From the NCBI RefSeq assembly GCF_016950255.1, contig NZ_JACGFN010000001.1, forward strand, positions 930,001 to 994,000: 64,000 nucleotides of DNA. The letters run 5' to 3'. The translations under genes were made by a program, and so were the position numbers. The notes below the pieces were generated by a model, which searched no databases, had not been told where the DNA came from, and saw only the letters and a list, made by a program, of their open reading frames with translations. The DNA is from Pectobacterium brasiliense (lineage in GTDB: Bacteria; Pseudomonadota; Gammaproteobacteria; Enterobacterales; Enterobacteriaceae). Of the stretch, positions 39,052 to 48,917 are shown in pieces. The first letter of the stretch is position 1, and the number at the start of each line of letters is the position of its first letter.

Positions 39052-40077
39052 ATGGCAACGATTAAAGATGTGGCAAAACGTGCTGGCGTTTCCACCACAA
39101 CCGTATCGCACGTGATCAATAAAACACGTTTCGTCGCCGAAGAGACTAAGGCAGCCGTCAGGGCGGCAATCAAAGAATTGCACTATTCGCCCAGCGCCGT
39201 CGCGCGCAGCCTCAAAGTTAATCACACTAAATCTATCGGTTTGCTGGCCACGTCCAGCGAAGCCCCCTATTTCGCCGAGATCATTGAGGCCGTAGAAAAC
39301 AGCTGCTATGCCAAAGGCTATACGCTGGTGCTGTGTAATTCGCATAACGACATTGGTAAACAGCGCGCCTATCTTTCCATGCTGGCGCAAAAACGCGTCG
39401 ATGGCCTGTTGGTAATGTGCGCTGAATACCCACCAGAGCTGCTGTCGATGTTGGAAGATTATCGCAGCATTCCGATGGTCGTTATGGACTGGGGACAGAT
39501 GCACAGCGATTTTACCGATACCATTATCGATAACGCCTTTGAAGGCGGTTATATGGCAGGTCGCTACCTGATTGAACGCGGCCATCGGGATATCGGTGCC
39601 ATCCCCGGCACTCAAGAACGCAACACTGGCAGCGGACGCTACCTCGGCTTTTTGAAAGCGCTGAAGGAAGCTGACATCACCGTACGCGACGAATGGGTGG
39701 TTCGAGGCGATTTCGAACCGGAATCCGGCTATAAAGCTATGCATCAGATCCTCGCACAGAAACAGCGGCCAACGGCCGTATTCTGCGGTGGCGATATCAT
39801 GGCGATGGGTGCTATTTGTGCGGCTGACGAACTGGGTCTGCGCGTGCCGCAGGATATTTCGGTGATCGGTTATGACAACGTGCGCCACGCGCGTTTCTTT
39901 ACGCCAGCACTGACCACCATCCACCAGCCAAAAGAGCGTCTGGGCCAGTCAGCTTTCGCAATGCTGCTGGATCGCATTACCAGTAAGCGGGAAGATGCAC
40001 ACGTCATTGAAGTGCACCCGACGTTGATTGAACGCCGCTCGGTTGCAGACGGCCCCTATCTCGACTATCGCCGCTAG
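39052..40077 (+). CDS. purR: Purine repressor
   Basis: A 341-residue LacI-family repressor: helix-turn-helix at residues 3-23 ([21 protein letters not shown]), hinge helix ([12 protein letters not shown]), and a hypoxanthine/guanine-binding domain ([21 protein letters not shown]). It represses purine and pyrimidine synthesis genes when purine bases are bound. Full length and close to E. coli PurR. ydhB and ydhC of the E. coli order are missing before cfa. Confidence 0.97.
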   Translation: MATIKDVAKRAGVSTTTVSHVINKTRFVAEETKAAVRAAIKELHYSPSAVARSLKVNHTKSIGLLATSSEAPYFAEIIEAVENSCYAKGYTLVLCNSHNDIGKQRAYLSMLAQKRVDGLLVMCAEYPPELLSMLEDYRSIPMVVMDWGQMHSDFTDTIIDNAFEGGYMAGRYLIERGHRDIGAIPGTQERNTGSGRYLGFLKALKEADITVRDEWVVRGDFEPESGYKAMHQILAQKQRPTAVFCGGDIMAMGAICAADELGLRVPQDISVIGYDNVRHARFFTPALTTIHQPKERLGQSAFAMLLDRITSKREDAHVIEVHPTLIERRSVADGPYLDYRR

Positions 40078-40127
40078 CCGCAGCCATTCTATACAGACGA
40101 TTTTCTTATTCCTGCTGCTTCCCCTCT

Positions 40128-40165
40128 CTGCTTCAGCCAATTCTCTTGTATGCTGGCTGAAGCAG
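40128..40165 (+). terminator. Hairpin after purR
   Basis: Perfect 12-bp stem CTGCTTCAGCCA/TGGCTGAAGCAG with loop of 14, 50 bases after the purR stop. T-rich stretches lie upstream rather than downstream. Confidence 0.5.
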
Positions 40166-40405
40166 CTCTAAACTGAACACCGCGTTTCACTTTCGCTAAT
40201 AAAACCCAAAATGGCGATAACAAAGACAGTTAGGTACTAACGCAGTTAGAGACGTATTTTTCTTACAAAGGGAGTGCGTTCGTCCTCTGCTTATTTGCAG
40301 ATTTCTTCTTTATTTTCTCTGGTGACAGTCGATACATCGGCTGTGGTAAGTGCTGTCTGGGTATGTTTTTCCATACTTTCACACGTGAAAATTTAAGGAG
40401 ACATG
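40166..40405 (+). other. Long leader region of cfa
   Basis: About 240 bases between the purR hairpin and the cfa start, pyrimidine-rich with no ORF of weight. E. coli cfa has a long 5' UTR regulated by small RNAs and two promoters; that may hold here but I see no definite site. Confidence 0.4.
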
Positions 40406-41557
40406 ATGGGTACACCCTATGTAAAAAACCGGCATAACCATACCTCCCCCTGGTTTAGCATTATGCAGGAAATACTGGCTACAGCAGATGTCACCATTAA
40501 CGGTACCCGCCCTTCTGACATCCACGTGACCAACCCCAACTTTTTTAAACGCGTCTTGCAGGAAGGTTCGCTGGGATTAGGTGAAAGCTATATGGACGGG
40601 TGGTGGGAGTGCGAGCGACTGGATATGTTTTTCCATCGCGTTATCCGCGCAGGGCTAGAGAATGCATTACCTCGCCGTCTGCACGACCTGACGCGGGTCG
40701 CCCTCTCTCGCGTTACGAATTTACAATCCCGTCGACGTGCTCGCGCTGTCGGTAAAGCGCACTACGATTTAGGTAATGACCTCTTTATGCTGATGCTGGA
40801 TCCTTACATGCAATATTCCTGTGCCTATTGGAAGCAAGCACAAACGCTGGAACAGGCGCAGGAAGCTAAACTGGCCATGATCTGCGAAAAGCTTCAGCTA
40901 AAATCAGGAATGACATTACTGGATATTGGCTGCGGCTGGGGTGGGCTTGCTGAGTTCGCCGCGCGTCGCTACGGCGTTTCCGTTTACGGCATCACCATCT
41001 CCAGAGAACAGCAGAGGCTGGCACAGCAGCGCTGTCACGATCTGGACGTCACCATTGCACTACAAGACTACCGAGATTTGAACCAGCCATTTGATCGGAT
41101 CGTTTCTATTGGGATGTTTGAACACGTCGGCCCGCGTAACTATGGCACTTACTTTCGTATGGCTAAACGTTGTCTTAAGCCCGATGGACTGTTCTTGCTG
41201 CATACTATAGGAGCCAATAAGACCAACCCGCACATTGATCCCTGGATTCATAAATACATCTTCCCCAATGGCTGTATTCCTTCCATACAGCATATCGCGC
41301 AGGCGAGTGAACCTTACATGGTGATGGAAGACTGGCATAATTTCGGCTCCGATTACGATCGCACATTAATGGCGTGGCAAGCACGCTTTCAGCAAAGCTG
41401 GCCACAGCTTTCCACGCGCTACTCCGCCCGCTTTCGCAGGATGTTCAGCTACTATCTTAACGCTTGCGCGGGGACATTCAGAGCAAGGGATCTTCAGCTC
41501 TGGCAGATCGTATTCAGCATCAATGGGATTGAGGGAGGACTACGTATTTCACGTTGA
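40406..41557 (+). CDS. cfa: Cyclopropane-fatty-acyl-phospholipid synthase
   Basis: A 383-residue SAM-dependent enzyme that turns unsaturated acyl chains of membrane lipids into cyclopropanes. The SAM motif is LDIGCGWGGLAEFAARRYG; the C-terminal HNFGSDYDRTLMAW and YYLNACAGTFRARDLQLWQIVFS regions carry the active site, including the bicarbonate-binding Cys. Two ATGs occur; I chose the second because AAGGAG is five bases ahead. Confers acid resistance in stationary phase. Confidence 0.96.
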   Translation: MGTPYVKNRHNHTSPWFSIMQEILATADVTINGTRPSDIHVTNPNFFKRVLQEGSLGLGESYMDGWWECERLDMFFHRVIRAGLENALPRRLHDLTRVALSRVTNLQSRRRARAVGKAHYDLGNDLFMLMLDPYMQYSCAYWKQAQTLEQAQEAKLAMICEKLQLKSGMTLLDIGCGWGGLAEFAARRYGVSVYGITISREQQRLAQQRCHDLDVTIALQDYRDLNQPFDRIVSIGMFEHVGPRNYGTYFRMAKRCLKPDGLFLLHTIGANKTNPHIDPWIHKYIFPNGCIPSIQHIAQASEPYMVMEDWHNFGSDYDRTLMAWQARFQQSWPQLSTRYSARFRRMFSYYLNACAGTFRARDLQLWQIVFSINGIEGGLRISR

Positions 41558-41569
41558 TAGAAAAGAGAG

Positions 41570-41600
41570 CCGGACGATATTACTCGTCCGGTTTATAAGA
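41570..41600. terminator. Bidirectional terminator between cfa and ribE
   Basis: Stem CCGGACGA/TCGTCCGG, loop of six, followed by TTTATAA rightward and CTCTCTTTTC leftward; both genes end within 20 bases. Confidence 0.75.
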
Positions 41601-41616
41601 ATAGGCAACGTAGGAA

Positions 41617-42252
41617 TTACTCTTCCTTGCCGAGCTCGCTCGCCTGCTTGCTAGCCAACACGCGCTCGACCGTATCGACCACGGCCTGTGTCTGCGGGTC
41701 GATTTCGATATTAATGCGATTGCCCAGACGTTTCTGCCCCAGAGTGGTACGGTTCAGCGTTTCTGGAATTAAATGCACGCAGAAACGTCCACGGGTCACT
41801 TCTCCTACCGTCAGGCTGATACCGTCAATCCCAACAAAGCCTTTATGCAGCACGTATTTCATCAGCGCTTCATCCGCAAGGCGGAACCAGATCTGATGGT
41901 TATTCTCTGAAACCTGAATCTTCACCACTTCGGCAGTACACATGATGTGACCTGACATAACGTGCCCACCGATCTCATCACCGAATTTCGCAGCTCGCTC
42001 AATATTGACGACATCACCTTCATGAATATCGCCCAGATTCGTTAACCGCAGCGTTTCCTTCATGAGATCAAAACTGACACGATCGCCGTCAATGGCAGTT
42101 ACCGTCAGGCAGCAGCCATTGTGTGCCACCGATGCACCGGGCACGAGCCCTGGCAGCAACTCGGGCGGGAGCTGGACAATGTGCGTGCGAAAGTTGGATT
42201 TTTCTTCAATTGACACCACCGGCGCGGTGCCCTGAACAATACCGGTAAACAT
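41617..42252 (-). CDS. ribE: Riboflavin synthase alpha subunit
   Basis: A 211-residue enzyme (called RibC or RibE in E. coli) that dismutates two lumazines to riboflavin. It has two lumazine-binding repeats, the first beginning [12 protein letters not shown], the second near [14 protein letters not shown]. The hallmark [11 protein letters not shown] and GIDGISLTV motifs are visible. Divergent from mdtK, convergent with cfa, exactly as in E. coli. No FMN riboswitch was seen upstream. Confidence 0.95.
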   Translation of the reverse strand: MFTGIVQGTAPVVSIEEKSNFRTHIVQLPPELLPGLVPGASVAHNGCCLTVTAIDGDRVSFDLMKETLRLTNLGDIHEGDVVNIERAAKFGDEIGGHVMSGHIMCTAEVVKIQVSENNHQIWFRLADEALMKYVLHKGFVGIDGISLTVGEVTRGRFCVHLIPETLNRTTLGQKRLGNRINIEIDPQTQAVVDTVERVLASKQASELGKEE

Positions 42253-42500
42253 GCAGTTTGCCTCTTAAAAACAAAGAAATGACGTTGTGCAGTGTGCCCG
42301 ATATTCCGCGGAAAACCAAACCGGAATACGGTACGCCAGACGCTATCGAAACCGTTGCGTAACAAAAAGAATATATTCTCTTTCAAGCTGGTTTACTTTT
42401 ATTAAGTCGTTACAATAACGTTCTCGTTTTATTCTTGACGTTTTTCATATCCAAATTATTCATCCCGCTAGCAAAATTAAGTCATTCAAGGAAGGTATCC

Positions 42501-43874
42501 GTGCAACAGTATCTGACAGAAGCGCGTAAATTATCGGTGCTTGCTGTTCCTGTCATTATTGCGCAAGTGTCCCAAACGTCGATGGGTGTGGTTGACACCA
42601 TCATGGCCGGTGCTTATAGCGCCACCGATATGGCCGCCGTCGCCGTGGGAACCTCTATCTGGCTACCCGCCATTCTTTTTGGTCATGGCCTGCTGTTAGC
42701 GCTGACGCCCGTTGTCGCACAGCTCAACGGTTCTGGCCGACGCGATCGCATCTCTCATCAGGTGCGACAGTCCTTTTTCCTCGCTGCCATTATTTCTGTG
42801 CTTACGATGCTGGTGCTGTATCAGGGGGAATACGCCATTAACCTGATGAGCGACGGTTCGCCGGAGCTGGCAGCGAAAGCCATCGGCTATTTGCATGCGC
42901 TGCTGTGGGGCGTTCCCGGCTATCTGTTCTATCAGGTTTTACGCTGCCAGTGTGAAGGGCTATCCAAAACCTACCCCGGCATGATGATTGGATTCATCGG
43001 GCTGTTGATCAACATCCCGATCAACTACATCTTTATCCACGGTAAATTTGGCATGCCCGAACTGGGCGGCGTCGGCTGCGGCGTGGCTACCGCCTCGGTT
43101 TACTGGATCATGATGCTCTTGATGATGCTTTATACCCGACGCGCTTCCTGGCTACGCGATATCCGCCTGCACCGTCCCGCCTTCCGCCCGGACGTTGCCG
43201 TGCTGAAGCGCCTCTTTGGCCTCGGTTTACCTATCGCGCTGGCACTGCTTTTTGAAGTGACACTGTTTGCCGTGGTGGCGCTGTTGGTGTTGCCGCTGGG
43301 CGTCGTCGATGTGGCGGGTCACCAGATTGCCCTGAACTTCAGCTCGCTGATGTTCGTTCTTCCGCTCTCGGTCGGTGTCGCCACGACCATTCGCGTCGGG
43401 CATCGCTTAGGAGAAGGCTCGGTTGAGAACGCCCGCATTGCCGCGCACACCGGTATCATGGCGGGTGTGGCCTTAGCCTGCTGCACAGCCATTTTCACCA
43501 CGCTACTGCGTGAACCTATCGCCCTGCTCTACAATCAGGATCCGCTGGTTGTGGCGATGGCTTCTCAGCTCATGTTGCTGGCCGCCGTTTATCAAATTTC
43601 CGATGCCGTTCAGGTGATCGGCACTGGCGTTTTGCGCGGCTATAAAGATACCCGTTCAATTTTCTATATTACCTTTGTCGCCTATTGGGTATTAGGATTA
43701 CCGAGCGGTTACCTGCTGGCGTTGACGGATAGCATCGTACCGCGCATGGGGCCTGCGGGCTTCTGGTGTGGATTTATCATTGGCCTGACGGCAGCGGCCG
43801 TGATGATGGTGACGCGGATTCGTTTTCTCCAGCGCCAACCCGCCGCACGGATTTTAGCGCGCGCCGCTCGCTAG
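42501..43874 (+). CDS. mdtK: MATE multidrug efflux pump MdtK/NorM
   Basis: A 457-residue MATE exporter with 12 hydrophobic segments, the length of E. coli MdtK. Family motifs: [20 protein letters not shown] near TM1-2 and [28 protein letters not shown] in the second half. The start is the GTG at 42501 with AAGGAAGG five bases ahead; the upstream frame adds 22 residues outside the family. It expels cationic drugs using Na+ or H+. Confidence 0.95.
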   Translation: MQQYLTEARKLSVLAVPVIIAQVSQTSMGVVDTIMAGAYSATDMAAVAVGTSIWLPAILFGHGLLLALTPVVAQLNGSGRRDRISHQVRQSFFLAAIISVLTMLVLYQGEYAINLMSDGSPELAAKAIGYLHALLWGVPGYLFYQVLRCQCEGLSKTYPGMMIGFIGLLINIPINYIFIHGKFGMPELGGVGCGVATASVYWIMMLLMMLYTRRASWLRDIRLHRPAFRPDVAVLKRLFGLGLPIALALLFEVTLFAVVALLVLPLGVVDVAGHQIALNFSSLMFVLPLSVGVATTIRVGHRLGEGSVENARIAAHTGIMAGVALACCTAIFTTLLREPIALLYNQDPLVVAMASQLMLLAAVYQISDAVQVIGTGVLRGYKDTRSIFYITFVAYWVLGLPSGYLLALTDSIVPRMGPAGFWCGFIIGLTAAAVMMVTRIRFLQRQPAARILARAAR

Positions 43875-44034
43875 ATAACGTTTCATCCAGTTTACGTCGA
43901 AAAAAACGACAGAATGGATACAACCCCAGCAATCGCACTGGCAAGAGCACAAAATTGCATTTTTCCTCTTGCCAGTTTTCCGCTCGCTCGCTACTATTCG
44001 CCTCGCTGTCAGGCAGGCAGTTCGGTATCTCAAT

Positions 44035-44111
44035 GCGTTCATAGCTCAGTTGGTTAGAGCACCACCTTGACATGGTGGGGGTCGTTGGTTCGAGTCCAAT
44101 TGAACGCACCA
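44035..44111 (+). tRNA. valV: tRNA-Val(GAC), valV-like
   Basis: A 77-base tRNA with encoded CCA. Acceptor stem GCGTTCA/TGAACGC, D arm GCTCAGTTGGTTAGAGC, anticodon stem-loop CCACC-TTGACAT-GGTGG (anticodon GAC), variable loop, T arm and discriminator A. The sequence agrees with E. coli valV as I recall it. It lies just past mdtK, as in E. coli, where valW follows directly; here the second copy is 14 kb away. Confidence 0.96.
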
Positions 44112-44216
44112 TTCCTTGTTTTTCCTCCTTCGTTCCTTTTAAGCTACCGTTCATTTTTCACTATTTCATGAAATAAACGCGCTGATTCTCATTCGTTTAT
44201 GTTCTCTACTTCGCCC

Positions 44217-44255
44217 ATTAAGTAACTAAATTAACTATTAAGTAACTAATTTAAC
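44217..44255. repeat. Tandem 19-bp direct repeat before the lactate operon
   Basis: ATTAAGTAACTAAATTAAC (44217-44235) and ATTAAGTAACTAATTTAAC (44237-44255) differ by one base and have a period of 20 bp, about two helical turns. They lie some 140 bases upstream of the lactate permease start. The period suits cooperative binding of a regulator on one face of the DNA. Confidence 0.6.
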
Positions 44256-44392
44256 ACCCATTTTGCACTTCTTCGTTTCATCTGACCCGATTCAGCTAAA
44301 ACTATTTAATAACCACCCATTATATAAGTGTATATAGCACCACGTTGGTATCCCTTTTTTACCTCTTAAAATCAGGATGTCAGGACACCGCT

Positions 44393-45946
44393 ATGCACGA
44401 TTATTTATATTTTTTGCTGGGTAGCTTCCCACTGTTGGTCATGATTGTTCTTATCCTAAAAGTAAAAACGCCTATTCATCACGCGGTACTGATTACGCTG
44501 GCGCTCACCGTGATTATCACTGCGATATTCTGGCACACGCCGCTGAAAACGCTGGGGTTAGCAGCAAGCTATGGCGCGCTGAAAGGACTATGGCCCATTA
44601 TTATCGTTATTCTGGGGGCAATATACAGTTATAACCTGATGCAAAAGACACGCAGTATGGATGTACTACGCGATGTCCTCGCCAGTGTCAGTGATGATAA
44701 ACGTATTCAGGTATTGCTGATTTCATGGTGCTTTGGGGGCTTTCTCGAAGCCGCAGCGGGTTATGGCACCGCGGTTGCGATCCCCATCGGCATCCTTATT
44801 GCACTCGGCTTTAACCCGATGAAAGCGGCCATCGCATCACTGGTCGCCAATACCGTCCCTACCGCTTTCGGTGCTGTCGGCATCCCGGTTTCTATTTTAG
44901 CGGAACAGGTCCACCTTCCCGTCACCACATTAAGTGCCACTGTTGTGCTACAACTGGCGTTGTTCAACATCCTCCTGCCCTTTGTCATTGTGGCAATCAT
45001 CGGTGGCGGCATTAAAGCGATTCGCGGCGTGTTCGCTATTACGCTGGTGTGCGGCGTGACCACGCTGGTGCCGCAGTACATTGTGGCGGTCCACCTCGGT
45101 GCCGAACTGCCCGCTTTCGCAGGCAGTTTAGTCAGCCTGATTGCTGTCACGTTAATGGCGAAATACCGCAAGAAAGAAACCGAAGCGGCCTACCTCATCG
45201 ACAGCGCTCAGCGTGCGTCCTTATCAGGCTATTCTGCCGGCCAGTTACTACGCGCTTGTGCGATTTATATCCTGATTTTTAGCTTTATCCTGCTTTGCTC
45301 TCCGCTGTTCCCCGCGATCAAAAGCACCGTCTCTCAGGTGGCCTCCATCATCCCCTTCCACCTGACGGATACACAGGTGCTGAAATTGAAGATCGACTGG
45401 ATTGCTACTCCCGGCGTTCTGATCATCATCGCCAGTCTGCTAGGCGGTTTTATACAGGGAGCGAATCTGGGAACCATGCTGAATGTCTTTTTTAGCACGG
45501 TAATACAGCTCAGGAATTCGATTATCGCGATTACCGCTATCGTCGCCATGGCGACGGTGATGGATGTCAGCGGGCTGATCGCCACGCTGGCACAAACGAT
45601 GGTAGACGTAACCGGAGGAGGCTATCTGTTTATCGCCCCTGTGATTGGCGCGTTAGGCACCTTTGTCACCGGCAGCGACACCAATTCCAACGTGCTATTT
45701 GGCAAGTTGCAAACGATGGCAGCGGAAAAGCTGCATGTCGATCCCGTCTGGCTGGCTGCGGCGAATACCGCCGGTGCCACTGGCGGCAAAATGATATCGC
45801 CACAAAGTATCGCCATTGCGGTATCAGCAACGCGCATGGAAGGGCAAGGCAGCGCGATTATGTCAGGCACGCTGAGATATTGCGGTATCTACATCATCAT
45901 TCTTGGGCTCAAGGTCGGCCTGGTTTACTACCTGTTTATGGCCTGA
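44393..45946 (+). CDS. L-lactate permease (LctP family)
   Basis: A 517-residue polytopic membrane protein of the lactate permease family (LldP/GlcA/LutP-like), with conserved FGGFLEAAAGYGTAVAIP and NTVPTAFGAVGIP helices and a C-terminal GSDTNSNVLFGKLQ segment. The ATG chosen follows AGGACACC; a start 16 codons earlier lacks an RBS. It heads a set with lutABC and so imports lactate for that pathway. Whether it should be named lldP or lutP I cannot say. Confidence 0.88.
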   Translation: MHDYLYFLLGSFPLLVMIVLILKVKTPIHHAVLITLALTVIITAIFWHTPLKTLGLAASYGALKGLWPIIIVILGAIYSYNLMQKTRSMDVLRDVLASVSDDKRIQVLLISWCFGGFLEAAAGYGTAVAIPIGILIALGFNPMKAAIASLVANTVPTAFGAVGIPVSILAEQVHLPVTTLSATVVLQLALFNILLPFVIVAIIGGGIKAIRGVFAITLVCGVTTLVPQYIVAVHLGAELPAFAGSLVSLIAVTLMAKYRKKETEAAYLIDSAQRASLSGYSAGQLLRACAIYILIFSFILLCSPLFPAIKSTVSQVASIIPFHLTDTQVLKLKIDWIATPGVLIIIASLLGGFIQGANLGTMLNVFFSTVIQLRNSIIAITAIVAMATVMDVSGLIATLAQTMVDVTGGGYLFIAPVIGALGTFVTGSDTNSNVLFGKLQTMAAEKLHVDPVWLAAANTAGATGGKMISPQSIAIAVSATRMEGQGSAIMSGTLRYCGIYIIILGLKVGLVYYLFMA

Positions 45947-45992
45947 TGTCACTATAAAAAAATCCATCTACATTAAGTAATGGGAGTCTGTC

Positions 45993-46712
45993 GTGAATGT
46001 TAATTTTTTTGTTACCTGTATTGGTGACGCCCTGAAATCCCGTATGGCCCGTGATTCTGTACTGCTACTGGAGCAGTTGGGTTGCACCGTGCATTTTCCC
46101 GAAAAACAGTCATGCTGCGGGCAACCCGCCATCAACGGCGGTTATATCAACAGCGCTATTCCGGGTATGAAAAGCGTGATTGCCGCTCTGGAAGATAATG
46201 ACGACCCGATCATTTCTCCCGCCGGTTCGTGTATGAACGCCATCCGTCACTATCCTGAGTATCTGGTCGGTGAACCCGAATGGGTGCTCCGTGCCGAACG
46301 CGTCGCCGAGCGGATGAAAGATCTCACCTCATTCATCGTCAATACGCTTGGCGTGACGGACGTCGGCGCACGTCTGCCAGGCACCGCTGTTTATCATCCT
46401 TCCTGTAGCCTGTTTCGCAAGCTGAGTGTGCGCGAAGAACCTGTCACGTTGCTCAACCACGTTCAGGATCTGCATTTGCTGCCGTTTAAAGCAGAAGAGA
46501 CCTGTTGCGGTTTCGGTGGCACTTTTTCGGTGAAAATGGCAGAAATTTCCGGCGAAATGGTCAAAGAGAAAGTCAGCCATATAATGGATGTCAAACCCGA
46601 CTACCTGATTGGTGCCGATGTCAGTTGCCTGCTTAATATTGGTGGTCGGATACAGCGTGAAGGGCATCCGGTCAAGGTGATGCACATTGCCGAAGTCCTG
46701 ATGAGTCGCTAA
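45993..46712 (+). CDS. lutA: L-lactate utilisation protein LutA (YkgE)
   Basis: A 239-residue cysteine-rich protein with two CCG-domain motifs: KQSCCGQPA and EETCCGFGG. Related to heterodisulfide reductase subunits and glycolate oxidase GlcF. With LutB and LutC it forms the LutABC complex, which oxidises L-lactate to pyruvate in the cytoplasm. Located 46 bases after the permease and ten bases before lutB, indicating one transcript. Confidence 0.92.
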   Translation: MNVNFFVTCIGDALKSRMARDSVLLLEQLGCTVHFPEKQSCCGQPAINGGYINSAIPGMKSVIAALEDNDDPIISPAGSCMNAIRHYPEYLVGEPEWVLRAERVAERMKDLTSFIVNTLGVTDVGARLPGTAVYHPSCSLFRKLSVREEPVTLLNHVQDLHLLPFKAEETCCGFGGTFSVKMAEISGEMVKEKVSHIMDVKPDYLIGADVSCLLNIGGRIQREGHPVKVMHIAEVLMSR

Positions 46713-46721
46713 GGAGAGAAT

Positions 46722-48143
46722 ATGAGCCTGAAAACCAGCGATGTTAAATTCAAGGATCGTATTCAAACTCAGATTCACGATCCCATCATGCGTAAGGCCG
46801 TTGCTAACGCGCAGGAACGTATCGGCGCGAATCGTCAAAAAATGGTCGATGAGTTAGGCCATTGGGAAGCGTGGCGCGATCACGCCGCCCAGATCCGCGA
46901 ACATGTGCTTAATAATCTCGATGCTTATCTTTATCAGCTTTCAGAAAAAGTGACAGCCAACGGTGGGCACATCTATTTCGCCAAAACCAAAGAGGATGCC
47001 ACCCGCTATATCCTTCAGGTTGCCCAGGCTAACCATGCCAAAAAAGTCGTCAAAGCGAAATCAATGGTCACCGAAGAAATTGGCATGAATCACGTCTTGC
47101 AGCAGGCAGGGATTGAGGTGATCGAAACCGATTTAGGCGAATATATTTTGCAACTGGATCAAGATCCACCTTCGCATGTCGTCGTTCCCGCCATTCATAA
47201 AGATCGCTATCAGATTCGTAAGGTGCTGCACGAAAAACTAGGCTATGACGGGCCGGAAACACCAGAAGCCATGACGCTGTTCATTCGCCAGAAGATACGT
47301 GAGGATTTTCTCAGCGCGGAAATCGGCATCACCGGCTGTAATTTCGCCGTGGCGGAAACCGGTTCGGTGTGTCTGGTCACTAATGAAGGTAATGCGCGAA
47401 TGTGCACTACACTGCCAAAAACGCATATTGCGGTGATGGGCATGGAGCGCATTGCACCGACCTTTGAAGAAGTGGACGTCTTGATCACCATGCTGGCGCG
47501 TAGTGCCGTCGGCGCGCGCCTAACGGGTTACAACACCTGGCTGACCGGGCCACGGGAAGCAGGACACGTTGATGGGCCGCAGGAATTTCATCTGGTGATC
47601 GTCGATAACGGGCGATCGCAAATTCTCGGCTCCGCCTTCCGCGACATTCTGCGCTGTATCCGCTGTGGTGCCTGTATCAACACCTGCCCGGCCTATCGTC
47701 ACATTGGTGGACACGGCTACGGTTCCATTTATCCTGGCCCGATTGGCGCCGTTATTTCTCCCCTGCTGGGTGGCTATCAGGATTTCAAGGAACTGCCCTA
47801 CGCCTGCTCGCTCTGTACCGCCTGCGACACCGTGTGCCCCGTCCGCATTCCTTTATCGTCATTGATTCTCAAACATCGGCGCGTCATGGCGGAAAATGGC
47901 ATAACACCGAAAGCCGAACAGCGTGTGACGAAGCTATTCAGCTACGTCAACAGCCATCCGACAATCTGGAAAGTCGGGATGATCGCCGGAGCCCATGCCG
48001 CAGGCTGGTTTATTAAAAACGGTAAAACGCCTATTGAGATAGGAGCGATCGGCGAATGGACGGAAGCGCGGGATCTGCCAGAGGCAGACGGCGAAAGTTT
48101 CCGCAGCTGGTTTAAAAAACATCAGGCGAGAGGAAAAAAATAA
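46722..48143 (+). CDS. lutB: L-lactate utilisation iron-sulfur protein LutB (YkgF)
   Basis: A 473-residue protein with an N-terminal DUF162/LUD domain and two ferredoxin-type 4Fe-4S motifs: CIRCGACINTCPAYRHIGG and CSLCTACDTVCPVRIPL. It is the electron-carrying core of LutABC. The RBS AAGGAGAG precedes the ATG; the stop overlaps the lutC start by one base. Full length. Confidence 0.93.
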   Translation: MSLKTSDVKFKDRIQTQIHDPIMRKAVANAQERIGANRQKMVDELGHWEAWRDHAAQIREHVLNNLDAYLYQLSEKVTANGGHIYFAKTKEDATRYILQVAQANHAKKVVKAKSMVTEEIGMNHVLQQAGIEVIETDLGEYILQLDQDPPSHVVVPAIHKDRYQIRKVLHEKLGYDGPETPEAMTLFIRQKIREDFLSAEIGITGCNFAVAETGSVCLVTNEGNARMCTTLPKTHIAVMGMERIAPTFEEVDVLITMLARSAVGARLTGYNTWLTGPREAGHVDGPQEFHLVIVDNGRSQILGSAFRDILRCIRCGACINTCPAYRHIGGHGYGSIYPGPIGAVISPLLGGYQDFKELPYACSLCTACDTVCPVRIPLSSLILKHRRVMAENGITPKAEQRVTKLFSYVNSHPTIWKVGMIAGAHAAGWFIKNGKTPIEIGAIGEWTEARDLPEADGESFRSWFKKHQARGKK

Positions 48144-48838
48144 TGGAAAACCGAGATAGCTTTCTGGCTGATATTGCCCGCCAGCTTGGACGCGAAGTGC
48201 GCCTCAGCCCCATGCCGCTACCAAGACCAGCCAGCCACCATGCCCAAACTCGCTTAGTCGACCTGACCGCACAGCAGCGTTGTGATGCGTTTATCGATGT
48301 CGCGACTAACGTCATGCTGGCGCACTGCGAAGTCGTCCTCGAAGCAGATGCGGCGCAGGCCGCGCAGCGCTTGTGCGATAAATACGGCCATACGCCAGTG
48401 ATCATCAGCGATGACCCGCGTTTAGAGGCATTAGGGATCACCGCATGCTTGCAGCGAGACTGCCAGGCCACAGTATGGGATCCTCGCAAGGGAGAAGAAA
48501 ACCTGCGGCTGGCGGAGCAGGCCAAAGTCGGTGTGGTTTACGCGGAATATGGCCTGACCGAATCAGGCGGTGTGGTGCTATTTTCCGCACCAGAGCGAGG
48601 ACGCGCCGTTAGCCTGCTGCCGGAATCTTCTCTCTTTGTCCTGCGCAAGAGCACCCTGTTGCCACGCGTTGCGCAGTTGGCGCAACACCTGCATCACATG
48701 GCGCAACACGGTGAACGTATGCCATCGTGCATTAATATTATTGGCGGCCCAAGCTCTACTGCGGATATTGAACTCATCAAGGTTGTCGGCGTTCACGGGC
48801 CGATTAATGCCGCTTATCTGATCGTTGAGGACTGTTGA
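48143..48838 (+). CDS. lutC: L-lactate utilisation protein LutC (YkgG)
   Basis: A 231-residue LUD-domain protein completing LutABC. The C-terminal motif TESGGVVLFSAPERGRAVSLLPE ... IIGGPSSTADIELIKVVGVHGP is typical. Its ATG overlaps lutB's stop (TAATG), coupling translation. Presence of lutABC beside a lactate permease marks an L-lactate uptake and oxidation operon; no lldR-type regulator is adjacent. Confidence 0.92.
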   Translation: MENRDSFLADIARQLGREVRLSPMPLPRPASHHAQTRLVDLTAQQRCDAFIDVATNVMLAHCEVVLEADAAQAAQRLCDKYGHTPVIISDDPRLEALGITACLQRDCQATVWDPRKGEENLRLAEQAKVGVVYAEYGLTESGGVVLFSAPERGRAVSLLPESSLFVLRKSTLLPRVAQLAQHLHHMAQHGERMPSCINIIGGPSSTADIELIKVVGVHGPINAAYLIVEDC

Positions 48839-48845
48839 ATTGTTG

Positions 48846-48873
48846 GGCAGGTGGCCTCGCTTCGCCACCTGCC
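48846..48873. terminator. Hairpin after lutC
   Basis: Ten-bp stem GGCAGGTGGC/GCCACCTGCC with loop of eight, in the gap to the convergent racemase gene. No T-run. Confidence 0.5.
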
Positions 48874-48917
48874 TGGCTCATAGACAAGGCGTACTCACCG
48901 TGGCACGGAGAATTCTA

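Noticed and set aside
38965..39924. A 319-residue open frame antisense to purR.
   Set aside because: Shadow of purR in the reverse frame; no known domain and no RBS.
42253..42500. Possible FMN riboswitch upstream of ribE.
   Set aside because: None of the conserved elements of the RFN structure is present; the same holds for the ribA leader.
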